Shown: piece by piece, positions 8,487 to 18,023 of the stretch
Layout of the letters: the number at the start of each line of letters is the position of its first letter
How positions within the stretch are numbered: position 1 is the stretch's first letter
NCBI RefSeq assembly: GCF_900163665.1
Contig: NZ_FUIA01000011.1
Coordinates: 62,001 to 126,000 of the forward strand
Reading direction: 5' to 3'
Length of the DNA: 64,000 nucleotides
DNA from: Frigoribacterium sp. JB110
Lineage (GTDB): Bacteria > Actinomycetota > Actinomycetes > Actinomycetales > Microbacteriaceae
The notes under the pieces: model-generated
What the model was told of the DNA's origin: nothing
The model's database searches: none
The model's input: only the letters and a program-made list of their open reading frames with translations
Position numbers and translations under genes: made by a program

Positions 8487-10847
8487 ATGAGGAAGTCAGC
8501 AGTCACATCCGGGCTTGTGCTCACGACCGGGCTCGCAGTGGTGCTCACCAGCTGCGCGAGCACCGACGGGGGCTCCTACTCGACGGAGGAGGTGACAGAC
8601 GGAACCACCGACATCGTCGTCGTGACGAACCCCGGTGACGGAAAGACCCTCACCATGGCGAAGGACTCCTTCGAGCTGATCGAAGAGACCGACGGCGGCA
8701 GCACCCTGGCGTTCAAGGACATGAACGGCAACGGCGAGCTCGACGCCTGGGAGGACTGGCGCCTCGACCCCGAAGAGCGCGCGGCCGCCCTCGCACCCCA
8801 GCTCAGCGCTGATCAGGTCTCCGGCCTGATGCTGTTCTCGAGCCACGAGCGCGCTCCGGGCGATGGGCTCACCGACGCCCAGCAGGAGTACCTCTCGGAT
8901 TCCTACCTGCGCAACGTGCTGTACGCGGGCGGCAACGACATCGAGCCGGTCGTCGAGTGGACGAACGAGATGCAGGCGTACGTCGAAACCCTCGTCTCCG
9001 ACGACGAGCCGTACATCCCCGTGAACTTCAGCTCCGACCCGCGCAACGACGCGGCCGACAGCTACGCTGGCGCGTCGGGCGGCGTGTCGCAGTGGCCGTC
9101 GTCGCTCGGCATGGCCGCGACGTTCGATCCGGATGTCGTCGAGCAGTTCGGCAGCGTCGCCTCGGCCGAGTACCGCGCGATGGGGCTGGCGAACGCACTC
9201 AGCCCGCAGATCGATCTCGCGACGGAGCCGCGCTGGCTGCGCGTCAACGGCACCTTCGGCGAAGAGGTCGACCTGGCCAGCGAGATGGCTTCGGCGTACG
9301 TCGACGGATTCCAGGGCACGTTCGACGAAGACGGAGAGAACCTCGGCTGGGGCACGGATTCCGTGTCGACCGTGATCAAGCACTTCCCCGGCGACGGCGT
9401 CGGCGAGGGCGGACGCGAGGCGCACACGAACGCCGGCAAGTACGGCGTCCTGCCCGGCGACAATCTGGATGAGCACGTCGCACCGTTCCTCGCCGCAATC
9501 GATGCAGGCGGCGTGATGACGTCGTACTCGATCCTGCTCGACGGCGAGGGCGACCCCGCCTACGGCAACGACATGGGAAGCGCCTACGACTCCGAGCGCG
9601 TCGACATCCTGCGCGAAGAGAACGGCTACGACGGCGTGATCGTCACCGACTGGGGCGTGACCGCCGGCGGCGAGACCGATCCGGATGCTCTCATCGGCAC
9701 GAGCTGGGGTGCGGACGACCTCACCGTCGAAGAGCGCCACTTCGAGGTGCTCAAGGCCGGCGTCGACCAGTTCGGCGGCAACAACGACATCGCCCCGATC
9801 CAGGAGGCGTACACGATGTGGGAGGCGGCACACGAGGCCGGCGACCTCGGGCAGAGCGCCGAGGACCGCTGGGCCGACAGCGGCCGTCGCATTCTGACCA
9901 ACCTGTTCCGGGTCGGTGTGTACGACAGCGCCTACCAGGACCTCGCCGTCTCGGAGGAGGTCGTCGGCAACGACGACTTCAAGCAGGCAGGCCTCGACGC
10001 ACAGCACGACTCGCTCGTCGTTCTGAAGAACAACGACGGGACCATCGCCGATGGCACCACGGCCGAGGACCTCGAGGACCTCACCGTGTACATCCCGCGC
10101 TCGTTCGACACCGGCCACGACGGACTGTTCGGGCCGGCGACGTACACCGAGGGCGAGTCGATCGACCTCGAGACCGCTGAGCACTACTTCGGCACGGTCG
10201 TCACCGACGAGGCGGAGCTGAACGATGACGAGGAGGTCGTCTCGTACACGGCCCCTGACCTCTCAGACGTCGACCTCGTGCTCGTCGGGATGAGCAACCC
10301 GAACAACGGCACCAACTTCGACAGTGCGGGCCTCGACCAGGAGACGGGCGAGTTCTACCCGCTGTCCCTGCAGTACCGCCCGTACACGGCGGACGGCGAC
10401 AGCGTGCGCAAGACCTCGATCAGCGGCGACACCCTCGAAGACGGCAGCAAGGAGAACCGCTCCTACTACGGCAGCACATCCCGCATCTCGAACGAGGCCG
10501 ATCTCGACGCCTTCGAGCGCGCGGTCGACGCCGTCGAGGCCAGCGGCGAGGACATCCCCGTCGTCACGCTGCTGTCGATCTCCAACGGCGCCGTCATCCC
10601 CACGGAGTTCGAAGCGGACTCCGACGCCATCGTCTGGGGCTCCGGCGTCAGCGACGCGGCGTTCCTCGACGTCGCGCTCGGACTGAACGAGCCGACAGGC
10701 CGCCTGCCGATCGCGCTGCCGAAGGACATGGACTCCGTCGAGGCGAGCCTCGAGGACGTCGCAGACACCACCCCGTACGTCGACTCTGAAGGCAACTCGT
10801 ACGAGTTCGGCTTCGGCCTCGGCGCCGACGGGCAGCCCATCGAATAA
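8487..10847 (+). CDS. Glycoside hydrolase family 3 lipoprotein
   Basis: A 786-residue exported GH3 enzyme. The ATG at 8487 follows a weak ribosome site (ACGGGGATATTG). It has a lipoprotein signal with lipobox LTSC at about residues 22-25. The domain order is the usual one: catalytic barrel first, with KHFPGDG (Lys-His pair) and the nucleophile Asp388 in GVIVTDWG, then the GH3 C-terminal sandwich ending in FGFGLG. An EF-hand-like stretch DMNGNGELDAWEDW follows the signal region, possibly binding calcium. Together with the upstream anchored GH3 protein it suggests cell-surface breakdown of a beta-glucan or a similar glycoside. Its own terminator follows. Confidence 0.87.
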   Translation: MRKSAVTSGLVLTTGLAVVLTSCASTDGGSYSTEEVTDGTTDIVVVTNPGDGKTLTMAKDSFELIEETDGGSTLAFKDMNGNGELDAWEDWRLDPEERAAALAPQLSADQVSGLMLFSSHERAPGDGLTDAQQEYLSDSYLRNVLYAGGNDIEPVVEWTNEMQAYVETLVSDDEPYIPVNFSSDPRNDAADSYAGASGGVSQWPSSLGMAATFDPDVVEQFGSVASAEYRAMGLANALSPQIDLATEPRWLRVNGTFGEEVDLASEMASAYVDGFQGTFDEDGENLGWGTDSVSTVIKHFPGDGVGEGGREAHTNAGKYGVLPGDNLDEHVAPFLAAIDAGGVMTSYSILLDGEGDPAYGNDMGSAYDSERVDILREENGYDGVIVTDWGVTAGGETDPDALIGTSWGADDLTVEERHFEVLKAGVDQFGGNNDIAPIQEAYTMWEAAHEAGDLGQSAEDRWADSGRRILTNLFRVGVYDSAYQDLAVSEEVVGNDDFKQAGLDAQHDSLVVLKNNDGTIADGTTAEDLEDLTVYIPRSFDTGHDGLFGPATYTEGESIDLETAEHYFGTVVTDEAELNDDEEVVSYTAPDLSDVDLVLVGMSNPNNGTNFDSAGLDQETGEFYPLSLQYRPYTADGDSVRKTSISGDTLEDGSKENRSYYGSTSRISNEADLDAFERAVDAVEASGEDIPVVTLLSISNGAVIPTEFEADSDAIVWGSGVSDAAFLDVALGLNEPTGRLPIALPKDMDSVEASLEDVADTTPYVDSEGNSYEFGFGLGADGQPIE

Positions 10848-10862
10848 CCCCACAGTGTGATG

Positions 10863-10894
10863 GGGTGCCGCCGATTCGTCGCGCGGCACCCTTT
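10863..10894 (+). terminator. Rho-independent terminator after the second GH3 gene
   Basis: A 9-bp perfect stem, GGGTGCCGC and GCGGCACCC, with an 11-base loop and a TTT run directly after it. Confidence 0.75.
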
Positions 10895-10922
10895 CATGCG
10901 TCATCACAAAAGGTAGGAAATC

Positions 10923-11342
10923 ATGAAGGACACTCTCACGCGCTTCGGCCTGGTCATCTCCCTCGCGGCGGTCGGCGTCGTCGGTCTCGCCGGCTGCGGC
11001 TCAGGCGGCGAATCGGCGGACGGCGGGTCGTCGGACGCGGGCTCCGGTGAAGAGAGCGAAGCGTTCGTCGCCGACCTGCAGGAGGGCGTCGACATCGTCA
11101 ACGGGCAGATCGAGGCCGTCGACGGGGCGATGGAGCAGATCATGCTCGCCTCCGACGTCGAGGACCCGACGCAGAAGTACGGCATGTGGGTCATGCCCTA
11201 CTACCCGTCGGATGCCGTCGAGGAGTACATCTCCACCGTTCAGATCGAGAACGGCACCGACTTCCAGATCACAGCCACCTCGGCCGAGTCCGGCACGGAG
11301 TGGAACATGGACCAGAACGGCGACATGGCCGAGGCGGAGTAA
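10923..11342 (+). CDS. Small lipoprotein of unknown function
   Basis: A 139-residue predicted lipoprotein with start ATG at 10923 after AAAGGTAGG. The signal peptide ends in lipobox LAGC near residues 22-25, followed by a Gly/Ser/Asp linker. The rest is acidic, has a short helix-like segment (VDIVNGQIEAVDGAMEQIM) and a C-terminal part that may be beta-rich. I do not recognise the family. It sits between the GH3 genes and the convergent two-component genes; it could be a sensor partner or binding protein for the same surface system, but that rests on position alone. Confidence 0.75.
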   Translation: MKDTLTRFGLVISLAAVGVVGLAGCGSGGESADGGSSDAGSGEESEAFVADLQEGVDIVNGQIEAVDGAMEQIMLASDVEDPTQKYGMWVMPYYPSDAVEEYISTVQIENGTDFQITATSAESGTEWNMDQNGDMAEAE

Positions 11343-11359
11343 CTCTCCCCCTCCGCTTC

Positions 11360-11402
11360 ACGGCGGGTTCTCGGCGCTTCGGCGCCTGGAACCCGCCGTT
11401 GT
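11360..11402. terminator. Bidirectional terminator between lipoprotein and histidine kinase genes
   Basis: An 11-bp perfect stem (ACGGCGGGTTC and GAACCCGCCGT) encloses a second small GC hairpin. It lies between convergent genes and has a short T-rich tail on the plus side. Confidence 0.75.
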
Positions 11403-11407
11403 TCGTC

Positions 11408-12733
11408 TCAGGCGGGACGCGGCAGCAGGATTCGCACCGTGAACCAGTCGTTCTCGTGCCGGAACGAGATCGAGCCGTCGAGGTCTTCGACGATGCGGCG
11501 CATGCTCTGCGTGCCGAAGCCGTGGCGGGAGCGGTCGGGCTTGGTGGTGCGCGGCAGCCCTCTCACGAACTCCACCTCGTGATCCCAGTAGTTCTCGATC
11601 CGGATCATCACGAGCCCGCCCTGGGTGAACACGGACACCTTCAGCAGCCGCTTGTCGATGTCATCGATCTGCCGACACGCCTCGATCGCATTGTCGATCG
11701 CATTGCCGAACAGCGCGCTGAGCTTCGGCAGCTCGACGAAGTCGACCGCCTTGCCGTCGACGACGTTCGTCATCGAGATGCGCTCCTGCAGGCACTTCTC
11801 CATCTTCGAACTGAGGATGACGTCGAGCACGCGGTTGCCGGTCTTGATCTCGGTCTCGTAGCCAGTGATGCTCGATTCCAGGTCGGTGAGGTATTCGCTG
11901 CGTCGCTCCGGTGACTCCTCGGCGCGGATGGCTTCGACGTAGTAGCGCAGGTCGTGGTGCATCCGGTTCAGCTCTTGGATGTTGCGCTTCGACTGCAGGT
12001 ACTGCTCGTGCTGCAGCTGCATCACGAGCTCGGTCTCCGCCAGCGCCATCGCCTTGTGCGTCTCGTTGCGGTGCCCCTGCTGGGTGTACAGCGCCACGAA
12101 GCCCGCAAGATCGACGAGCGTGCGGATGTAGAAGATGTCGGTAGGGCTGTTGCCGCTGAACGGGGTGGTCGTCAGCACGAAGCTGAGGTTGCTGACCAGG
12201 AAGGTCGTACCGGTGATGGCGATCGACGAGATCAGAGCCCTGTAGCTGACGCCCAGGCGCTCGCGCGGCTGGATGTTGCGTCGCTCGATGATGTGCGCCA
12301 GAGCGAAGCACGCGCCGTAGCAGGCCACCAGCAGCCCCAGGGATCCGAAGAACGGACCCGTGCCGAGCTCGGGGCTCGGCACCTCGGGCATCCAGTGCAC
12401 CCACAGCTGCCACTCCAGCGATGCGACGAGCTCGGCCAGCACGAACGCCCGGGCCGTGAGGTAGCCTGCATCCCGCCCCTGCAGATCTGTGGCGAACCGC
12501 ACGAAGCCGTACATCACCAGCATCGAGGCGACCATGCCGAGGGTCCACAGCCCGATCGGAAGCCTGTCGGCGAGCAGCTGGACGCCGATCAGCGCCGGCA
12601 GCGCTGCCACGATCAGAGAGATCCACGCCCACAGGCGGAAGCGCCGCCGCATCATCAGGATGTAGCACAGCGCCGCTCCCCACTCGGCGAGGCCCGTGTA
12701 CCACCGGGGGATGTCCGGCAGCAGGTCGGTCAT
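11408..12733 (-). CDS. Sensor histidine kinase, GHKL/AgrC-like
   Basis: A 441-residue membrane sensor kinase. The N-terminal half (about residues 10-220) holds about six hydrophobic segments; a coiled, Gln/Glu-rich linker follows; the motif MHHDLRYYVEAI near residue 255 carries the likely phospho-acceptor histidine in the HDLR form typical of AgrC/CitA-like kinases. The C-terminal ATPase has the N box NAIDNAIEAC and the G box HGFGTQSMRRIVE. Its start overlaps the stop of the response regulator by 4 bp (ATGA), so the pair is co-translated. The stimulus is unknown; kinases of this class often sense peptides or small organic molecules. Confidence 0.88.
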   Translation of the reverse strand: MTDLLPDIPRWYTGLAEWGAALCYILMMRRRFRLWAWISLIVAALPALIGVQLLADRLPIGLWTLGMVASMLVMYGFVRFATDLQGRDAGYLTARAFVLAELVASLEWQLWVHWMPEVPSPELGTGPFFGSLGLLVACYGACFALAHIIERRNIQPRERLGVSYRALISSIAITGTTFLVSNLSFVLTTTPFSGNSPTDIFYIRTLVDLAGFVALYTQQGHRNETHKAMALAETELVMQLQHEQYLQSKRNIQELNRMHHDLRYYVEAIRAEESPERRSEYLTDLESSITGYETEIKTGNRVLDVILSSKMEKCLQERISMTNVVDGKAVDFVELPKLSALFGNAIDNAIEACRQIDDIDKRLLKVSVFTQGGLVMIRIENYWDHEVEFVRGLPRTTKPDRSRHGFGTQSMRRIVEDLDGSISFRHENDWFTVRILLPRPA

Positions 12734-13479
12734 ACGAGCTGGCCGCCGATGTAGTTCGTCAGCCCCTCGAGCAGCCCCTTCTTGCGCGATCGGCTGATCC
12801 GGATGGAATCACCGTTCGACATCACGCAGTCGTCGCCGTCGACCTGCACGACGTGCTTCAGGTTGACCAGGTAGCTCGAGTGCGAGCGGTAGAAGCTGCG
12901 CGGCGAGAGCAGGTCGTCGAATTCCTGAAGCGTCGCGCTGAACGTCTGCGGGCCGTTCACCGTGTGCACCCAGATCTGGTGACGACTGCTCTCGATGTAG
13001 ACGATGTCGCTGATGTCGACGCGGCGCGGCGCCGAGCGCGGCCCGACGAGGATCGAGGTCTGCTCGACCCGGCCCAGCTGGGCGATGCTGCGGTCCATCT
13101 CGCTGGTGACCGCGAACATCGACACCGGCTTGAGCAGGTAACTCAGCGCCTGCACTGCGTAGCCGTTCACGGCGTACTGCGCCGTTTTGGTGACGAAGAT
13201 CAGAATGACCGACGTGTCGACCTTGCGGATCTCGGCCGCCGCCCGCATGCCGTCGATGCCGGCCATCTGGATGTCGAGGAAGATGATGTCGTACTGGGGC
13301 TGGTACCCCTCGATGATCGCGGCGCCGTCCTCGAACTCGCTCAGCCGGATGGTCAGTTCGTTGTCGGTCTCGTAGGTGCGCAGCATCGTCCGCAGCCGCT
13401 CGCGATCGCGGTCGTCGTCCTCGACGATCGCAATGGAGAGAGTCGATCGCTTGTGCGGTGAGGACCCGGCGGCACGCAT
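12730..13479 (-). CDS. LytTR-family response regulator
   Basis: A 249-residue regulator with an N-terminal receiver domain (IAIVEDDDRDRERL; phospho-acceptor Asp in IIFLDIQMAG) and a C-terminal LytTR DNA-binding domain (from ISDIVYIESS to YRSHSSYLVNLKHV). The start at 13479 is preferred: TAAAAT lies exactly seven bases before the ATG and no ribosome site is visible, which fits a leaderless transcript. It is the first gene of the regulator-kinase operon. LytTR regulators usually bind upstream of -35-poor promoters, which makes the two GH3 promoters nearby natural candidate targets. Confidence 0.9.
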   Translation of the reverse strand: MRAAGSSPHKRSTLSIAIVEDDDRDRERLRTMLRTYETDNELTIRLSEFEDGAAIIEGYQPQYDIIFLDIQMAGIDGMRAAAEIRKVDTSVILIFVTKTAQYAVNGYAVQALSYLLKPVSMFAVTSEMDRSIAQLGRVEQTSILVGPRSAPRRVDISDIVYIESSRHQIWVHTVNGPQTFSATLQEFDDLLSPRSFYRSHSSYLVNLKHVVQVDGDDCVMSNGDSIRISRSRKKGLLEGLTNYIGGQLV

Positions 13480-13486
13480 ACCCAAG

Positions 13487-13526
13487 ATTTTAGCCGCCGA
13501 AGCTGAGCCCGGGCCATGCAGCTCAG
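13487..13526 (-). promoter_or_regulatory. Promoter region of the two-component operon
   Basis: TAAAAT (minus strand, 13492-13487) is a good -10 box seven bases before the ATG. An inverted repeat CTGAGC/GCTCAG at 13503-13508 and 13521-13526 covers the -35 position and could be a regulator site, perhaps for autoregulation. Confidence 0.5.
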
Positions 13527-13622
13527 GTGCGTGAAAGGCCCCGAACGGCCCTGATAGCGGCAGTTTCTCGCACCCGCGCGGCGGGGCGCGTTCCTCGCGG
13601 CAGGTGATCGACGCTGAGTCGT

Positions 13623-14279
13623 CTAGGAGCGCTGGCGCAGCATCTCGATGATGCCGTCGAGGTGCACGCGCGTCGCCTGCTCGGCGGCGTCGGCGTCGCC
13701 GGCCACCACGGCGTCGATGATCGCGATGTGCTCGGGCGCCGACCTCGCGGCCCGCCCCGGCTCGTATGCGAGCCGGAACTGATGCCTGGCCGACTGCGCG
13801 CTCAGCCGCTCGAGCAGGTGCGCAGCGGTGGCATGGCCCGCGATGTCGCGCACCCTGCGGTCGAGGTCCTGATTCAGCCTGGCGTACCCGACGAGGTCTC
13901 CCGCCCCTACCGCAGCGGCGATCTCCTCACTCAGCCCCCGCAGGTCGTCCGCCTGCTCGTCGGTGATCCTCGCTGCCGCCTTGCGCGCCACGAGCGTCTC
14001 GAGCCCGATCCTGGCCTCGACGATCTCGATCGCCTCGCCCACGCTGATCGCGCGCACCCGCGCCCCTCGGTTGGGCAGTCGCTCGACGATCCCCTCCGCC
14101 GAGAGGTTCATCAGCGCCGACCGCACGGCCGCGCGCGATGCGTCGAAGCTCTCGCTGAGGTCCGCCTCGATCAGCCGCTGGTTCGGGGCGAAGCTCCCGT
14201 CGAGGATCGCGCTCCGGATGACCTGCGTGAGGTCACCCGCATCACCCTCGGGTCTCGTGCTCGTCTCGACCGTCGACAT
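13623..14279 (-). CDS. GntR family regulator, FCD subfamily
   Basis: A 218-residue regulator. The start at 14279 is chosen because GGAAAGG precedes it; upstream in-frame codons give only a low-complexity Arg/Ala stretch. Residues 15-75 hold the winged helix (VIRSAILDGSFAPNQRLIEADLSE, recognition helix SRAAVRSALMNLSAEGIV; quoted in parts), and residues about 85-215 the all-helical FCD ligand domain. FCD regulators usually sense organic acids. No catabolic operon lies beside it, so the target is not evident. Two GACAAT words about 25 bp apart lie upstream of the gene but are not clearly an operator. Confidence 0.85.
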   Translation of the reverse strand: MSTVETSTRPEGDAGDLTQVIRSAILDGSFAPNQRLIEADLSESFDASRAAVRSALMNLSAEGIVERLPNRGARVRAISVGEAIEIVEARIGLETLVARKAAARITDEQADDLRGLSEEIAAAVGAGDLVGYARLNQDLDRRVRDIAGHATAAHLLERLSAQSARHQFRLAYEPGRAARSAPEHIAIIDAVVAGDADAAEQATRVHLDGIIEMLRQRS

Positions 14280-14509
14280 GCGCCGTCCTTTCCCCCTGCG
14301 TGCGGGTCGCGCCGGTGCCTCGTCGCGCCGACTTCCCCCTTCGACGCTACCGCGCCCATCCGGATTGTCTACGAAATCTGCCCACATTATTGTCGCAGAT
14401 CCGGATGATGCGCCTGCTCACGCGAACGTGTCCCTGTGTGCCGAGTGTGCCCATTGCAGGCGAACACCAGTGACGCACTCGAACGCACAGAGCACGCTCG
14501 ACGACATGA

Positions 14510-14549
14510 AGCGGCCCGCTCCCCGGATCGGAAGGGGGAACGGGCCGCT
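14510..14549 (-). terminator. Terminator hairpin downstream of pck
   Basis: A strong stem of 9 plus 5 bp with one internal mismatch (AGCGGCCCG, then TCCCC, against the complement) lies about 50 bp beyond the pck stop and in front of the GntR gene promoter region. It probably ends the pck transcript. Confidence 0.65.
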
Positions 14550-14602
14550 GGTGACTCACCCCGGCGTGCGGTCCGGGTGAGCGGGCGAGGACCGGAGTGC
14601 GG

Positions 14603-16441
14603 TCAGGTCCTCGCGGCTTCAAGACGGCGCCTGAGACCGGCCAGCTGCTCGCGCAGCGCTGCCGGAACTCGATCGCCGAAGGTATCGAAGAACTCCTCGG
14701 TGAGGTCGGCCTCGGCCGACCAGGTGTCGGTGTCGACTCGGAACAGCTCCCGAAGGTCGTCATCGGGAACGTCGATGCCCGTCAGGTCGATTGCGCCCGG
14801 CTCCGGCAGCCCCCCGATCGGCGACTCGACCGCAGCGGCTTCGCCGCGCAGTCGCTCGGCGATCCAGGCGATGACCCTGGAGTTCTCGCCGAACCCGGGC
14901 CAGAGGAACCGGCCGTCGTCGCCCTTGCGGAACCAGTTCACCTGGAAGATCGTCGGCGGGTGGGAGACGCGCGAGGCCATGTCGACCCAGTGCCCGAAGT
15001 AGTCGGCCATGTTGTAGCCGCAGAACGGCATCATGGCGAACGGGTCGCGGCGCAGCTCACCGACAGTGCCCTCGGCCGCGGCTGTGCGCTCCGACGAGAT
15101 CGTCGCTCCCAGGAACACGCCGTGCTCCCAGTCGCGGGCCTCGACGACGAGCGGGACGTTGGTCGCGCGGCGCCCGCCGAACAGGATGGCGTCGAGCGGC
15201 ACGGCCTCCTCCCAATCCGGCGAGATCGTCGGCGCCTGCGACGCGGCGACCGTGAAACGCGAGTTCGGGTGCGCTGCCGGGCGCCCGGAATCCGGAGTCC
15301 AGTCGTTTCCCTGCCAGTCGATGAGGTGCTCAGGCACGTCGTCGGTCAGACCCTCCCACCAGACGTCCCCGTCGTCGGTGAGCGCGACGTTCGTGAAGAT
15401 GACATTGCCCCACAGGGTCTCGACCGCCGTGACGTTCGTCGATTCGCCCGTGCCGGGGGCCACGCCGAAGAAGCCGGCCTCGGGATTGATCGCGTACAGG
15501 CGGCCGTCGTCGCCTGGGCGGATCCAGGTGATGTCATCGCCGAGCGTCTCGACGCGCCAGCCAGGCAGCGTCGGACGCATCATGGCGAGGTTCGTCTTGC
15601 CGCACGCGGAGGGGAATGCCGCAGCCACATGGTAGGCGCGCCCAGCGGGGTCGATCACCCGGATGAGCAGCATGTGCTCGGCGAGCCAGCCCTGATCACG
15701 GCCGAGAACCGAGGCGATCCGCAGCGCGAAGCACTTCTTCGCGAGGATGGCATTGCCGCCGTATCCGGAGCCGAAGGACCAGACCTCGAGTGTGTCGGGG
15801 AAGTGCGCGATGTACTTGTCATCATTCGACGGCCACGCGACATCCGGCTCATCCTGGTGCAGCGGGCGTCCGACCGAGTGCACCGTGCGCACCCACTCCT
15901 GCCCGTCGGCGATCAGTGCGGTGACCTCGTCGCCGACACGGGTCATCAGTTCGATCGACGCGACCGCGTACGGGCTGTCGGTGAGCTGCACGCCGATCTG
16001 CGAGATCGGACCGCCGACCTTGCCCATCGAGAACGGCACGACGTACATCGTGCGACCGCGCATGGATCCGGCGAACTTCGGCCGCAGCGTCTCGTGCATC
16101 TCGTCGGGCGCGACCCAGTTGTTGGTCGGTCCTGCGTCGTCACGGCGCTCGGAGCAGATGAAGGTGCGCCCCTCGAGGCGGGCGACATCACCGGCATCGG
16201 AGCGGGCGAGGAACGAGTTCGGGCGCTTGGCATCGTCCAGCCGGATGAGCGTGCCCTGCTGAACCATCTCGTCCATGAGCGCGTCGTGCTCGTCTCGGGA
16301 GCCTGACACCCAGTGGATGCGGTCGGGCTGGGTCAGTTCGGCGACCTCGTTCACCCAGGCGAGGAGCTCGCTCATTCCCGGACCCGCATAGCCGGGCGCA
16401 GGCTTGGTGGTCGGAGCGGGCGGCGCCTGGGTCATCGTCAT
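14603..16441 (-). CDS. pck: Phosphoenolpyruvate carboxykinase (GTP)
   Basis: A 612-residue GTP-dependent PEP carboxykinase (EC 4.1.1.32), which converts oxaloacetate and GTP to PEP, CO2 and GDP for gluconeogenesis. The start at 16441 follows GGAAGGGAGC; the frame extends 19 codons upstream without support. Hallmarks are the kinase-1a loop SACGKTNL with Cys280 and Lys282, the MYVVPFSMG block, and [12 protein letters not shown]. The length is normal for the family. It is monocistronic with a strong terminator and is transcribed away from a RamB-like regulator, which in actinomycetes governs acetate and gluconeogenic genes. Confidence 0.97.
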   Translation of the reverse strand: MTMTQAPPAPTTKPAPGYAGPGMSELLAWVNEVAELTQPDRIHWVSGSRDEHDALMDEMVQQGTLIRLDDAKRPNSFLARSDAGDVARLEGRTFICSERRDDAGPTNNWVAPDEMHETLRPKFAGSMRGRTMYVVPFSMGKVGGPISQIGVQLTDSPYAVASIELMTRVGDEVTALIADGQEWVRTVHSVGRPLHQDEPDVAWPSNDDKYIAHFPDTLEVWSFGSGYGGNAILAKKCFALRIASVLGRDQGWLAEHMLLIRVIDPAGRAYHVAAAFPSACGKTNLAMMRPTLPGWRVETLGDDITWIRPGDDGRLYAINPEAGFFGVAPGTGESTNVTAVETLWGNVIFTNVALTDDGDVWWEGLTDDVPEHLIDWQGNDWTPDSGRPAAHPNSRFTVAASQAPTISPDWEEAVPLDAILFGGRRATNVPLVVEARDWEHGVFLGATISSERTAAAEGTVGELRRDPFAMMPFCGYNMADYFGHWVDMASRVSHPPTIFQVNWFRKGDDGRFLWPGFGENSRVIAWIAERLRGEAAAVESPIGGLPEPGAIDLTGIDVPDDDLRELFRVDTDTWSAEADLTEEFFDTFGDRVPAALREQLAGLRRRLEAART

Positions 16442-16515
16442 GATGCTCCCTTCCGTATGAATGAGCGGTTGCACCCACTCTGGAGGACATCCGGCCACTC
16501 TTCAGGCGATTCGAC

Positions 16516-16546
16516 TTGATAAGAAGGGCGGTTCTTTAGATAAGGT
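16516..16546 (+). promoter_or_regulatory. Putative promoter of the RamB-like gene
   Basis: TTGATA at 16516 and TAGATA at 16537 are spaced 15 bp, slightly short; TAAGGT at 16541-16546 lies six bases before the ATG and could be an alternative -10 box. GATAAG occurs twice (16518 and 16539), about two helical turns apart, so a regulator site may overlap. The region also serves the divergent pck gene. Confidence 0.35.
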
Positions 16547-16552
16547 GAAGGA

Positions 16553-18010
16553 ATGACTCCCCTCACGGACACGCGATCCGGGCTCGAGCTGAAGACCCTC
16601 GGTCACCGCATCCGGCACTACCGCCTCGCCACCGGCTTCACACTCGACGAGCTCGGCGCCAAGGTGGGCGTCGCAGGCAGTCAGCTCAGCCTGATCGAGA
16701 ACGGCAAGCGCGAACCCAAGCTGTCGCTGCTGCAGGCGATCGCCGAGGCGGCGGAGACGAGTGTGAGCGACCTGATCTCAGGCGAGCCGCCGAACAGGCG
16801 CGCGGCGCTGGAGATCGAGCTGGAGCGCGCACAGTCCAGCACCGTGTTCCGTCGCCTGGGGGTGCCGGCGGTGAAGGTCACCAAGTCGATGTCGGATGAC
16901 ACGATCGAGTCGGTGCTCGGCCTGCATCGCGAGCTGCAGCGTCGCGAGGCGGAGGCCATCGCCACCCCCGAGGAGGCGAGGCGCGCCAACACCGAGCTGC
17001 GCCTGCGGATGCGGGCGAAGCACAATTACCTGCCAGACATCGAGAAGCTCGCGGAGAAGCAGCTGGCCGCTGCGGGACACTCCACGGGCGCGCTCACGCA
17101 CCGCACGGTGAGCATCATGGCCGAGCAGCTCGGCTTCCGCCTCATCTATGTGAACGACCTGCCGGAGTCGACCCGGTCGATCACCGACCTGGAGAACGGA
17201 CGCATCTACCTGCCGCCCGCATCGATCCCCGGCGGGCACGGCCTGCGCTCGATGGCGCTGCAGGCGATGGCGCACCGCCTGCTCGGCCACAGGCCGCCCA
17301 CCGACTACGCCGACTTCCTGCAGCAGCGGCTCGAGATCAACTACTACGCGGCGTGCTGCCTGATTCCCGAGACCAAGGCCGTGGCGTTCCTGACCGAGGC
17401 GAAGAAGGACCGTAACCTCGCCGTCGAGGACTTCCGGGACGCGTTCGGAGTGACGCACGAGTCCGCCGCCATGCGCATGACGAACCTGATGACCACGCAC
17501 CTCGACATGCGACTGCACTTCATGCGCATCGGTTCGGCCGGCCAGATCGAGCGGGTGTATGAGAACGACGACCTGCCGCTCCCCGAGGATGTGACGGGTT
17601 CGGTCGAGGGGCAGATCGTGTGCAAGAACTTCTCGGCGCGCGACGCGTTCGAGCGCCACAATCGCACGACTGAGCACTACCAGTACACCGACACTCCTGC
17701 AGGAACGTACTGGTGCTCGACGCAGACGGGCACCCGCGACGACGGAGCGTTCTCGATCACGGTCGGAGTGCCGTTCGACGACGCGCGATTCTGGCGCGGC
17801 CGCGAGACGCAGAACCGCCGCGTGTCGACCTGTCCTGACGAATCGTGCTGCCGCAGGGCCCCCGGCGAGCTGTCCGACCGCTGGCGCGGCAAGGCATGGC
17901 CGAGCGCGCGCGTGCACGCGCACATCTTCACCCCGCTCCCCCGCGGAACCTTCCCCGGCGTCGACGACAGCACCGTGTTCGAGTTCCTCGACCACCACGC
18001 CCGCTCGTAG
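16553..18010 (+). CDS. RamB-like XRE transcriptional regulator with ImmA/IrrE-type domain
   Basis: A 485-residue regulator of the short-chain fatty-acid/acetate regulator family (RamB of Corynebacterium, Rv0465c of mycobacteria). Residues about 15-70 are an XRE helix-turn-helix (LGHRIRHYRLATGFTLDELG, SQLSLIENGKREPKLS). The middle contains an ImmA/IrrE-like domain in which the usual HExxH zinc motif is not intact (QAMAHRLLGH near residue 240). The C-terminal part carries a Cys pair (CPDESCC) and aromatic residues of the DUF2083 type. It is divergent from pck with 111 bp between the starts, consistent with control of gluconeogenesis. Family assignment is firm; the target is inferred. Confidence 0.87.
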   Translation: MTPLTDTRSGLELKTLGHRIRHYRLATGFTLDELGAKVGVAGSQLSLIENGKREPKLSLLQAIAEAAETSVSDLISGEPPNRRAALEIELERAQSSTVFRRLGVPAVKVTKSMSDDTIESVLGLHRELQRREAEAIATPEEARRANTELRLRMRAKHNYLPDIEKLAEKQLAAAGHSTGALTHRTVSIMAEQLGFRLIYVNDLPESTRSITDLENGRIYLPPASIPGGHGLRSMALQAMAHRLLGHRPPTDYADFLQQRLEINYYAACCLIPETKAVAFLTEAKKDRNLAVEDFRDAFGVTHESAAMRMTNLMTTHLDMRLHFMRIGSAGQIERVYENDDLPLPEDVTGSVEGQIVCKNFSARDAFERHNRTTEHYQYTDTPAGTYWCSTQTGTRDDGAFSITVGVPFDDARFWRGRETQNRRVSTCPDESCCRRAPGELSDRWRGKAWPSARVHAHIFTPLPRGTFPGVDDSTVFEFLDHHARS

Positions 18011-18023
18011 CCCGCGAGCCCGC

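Noticed and set aside
8496-10184. 562-codon minus-strand frame opposite the second GH3 gene
   Set aside because: No recognisable protein; it mirrors the codon bias of the GH3 gene.
14597-16306. 569-codon plus-strand frame opposite pck
   Set aside because: Shadow of a highly conserved enzyme; Arg/Asp/Val-rich with no domain.
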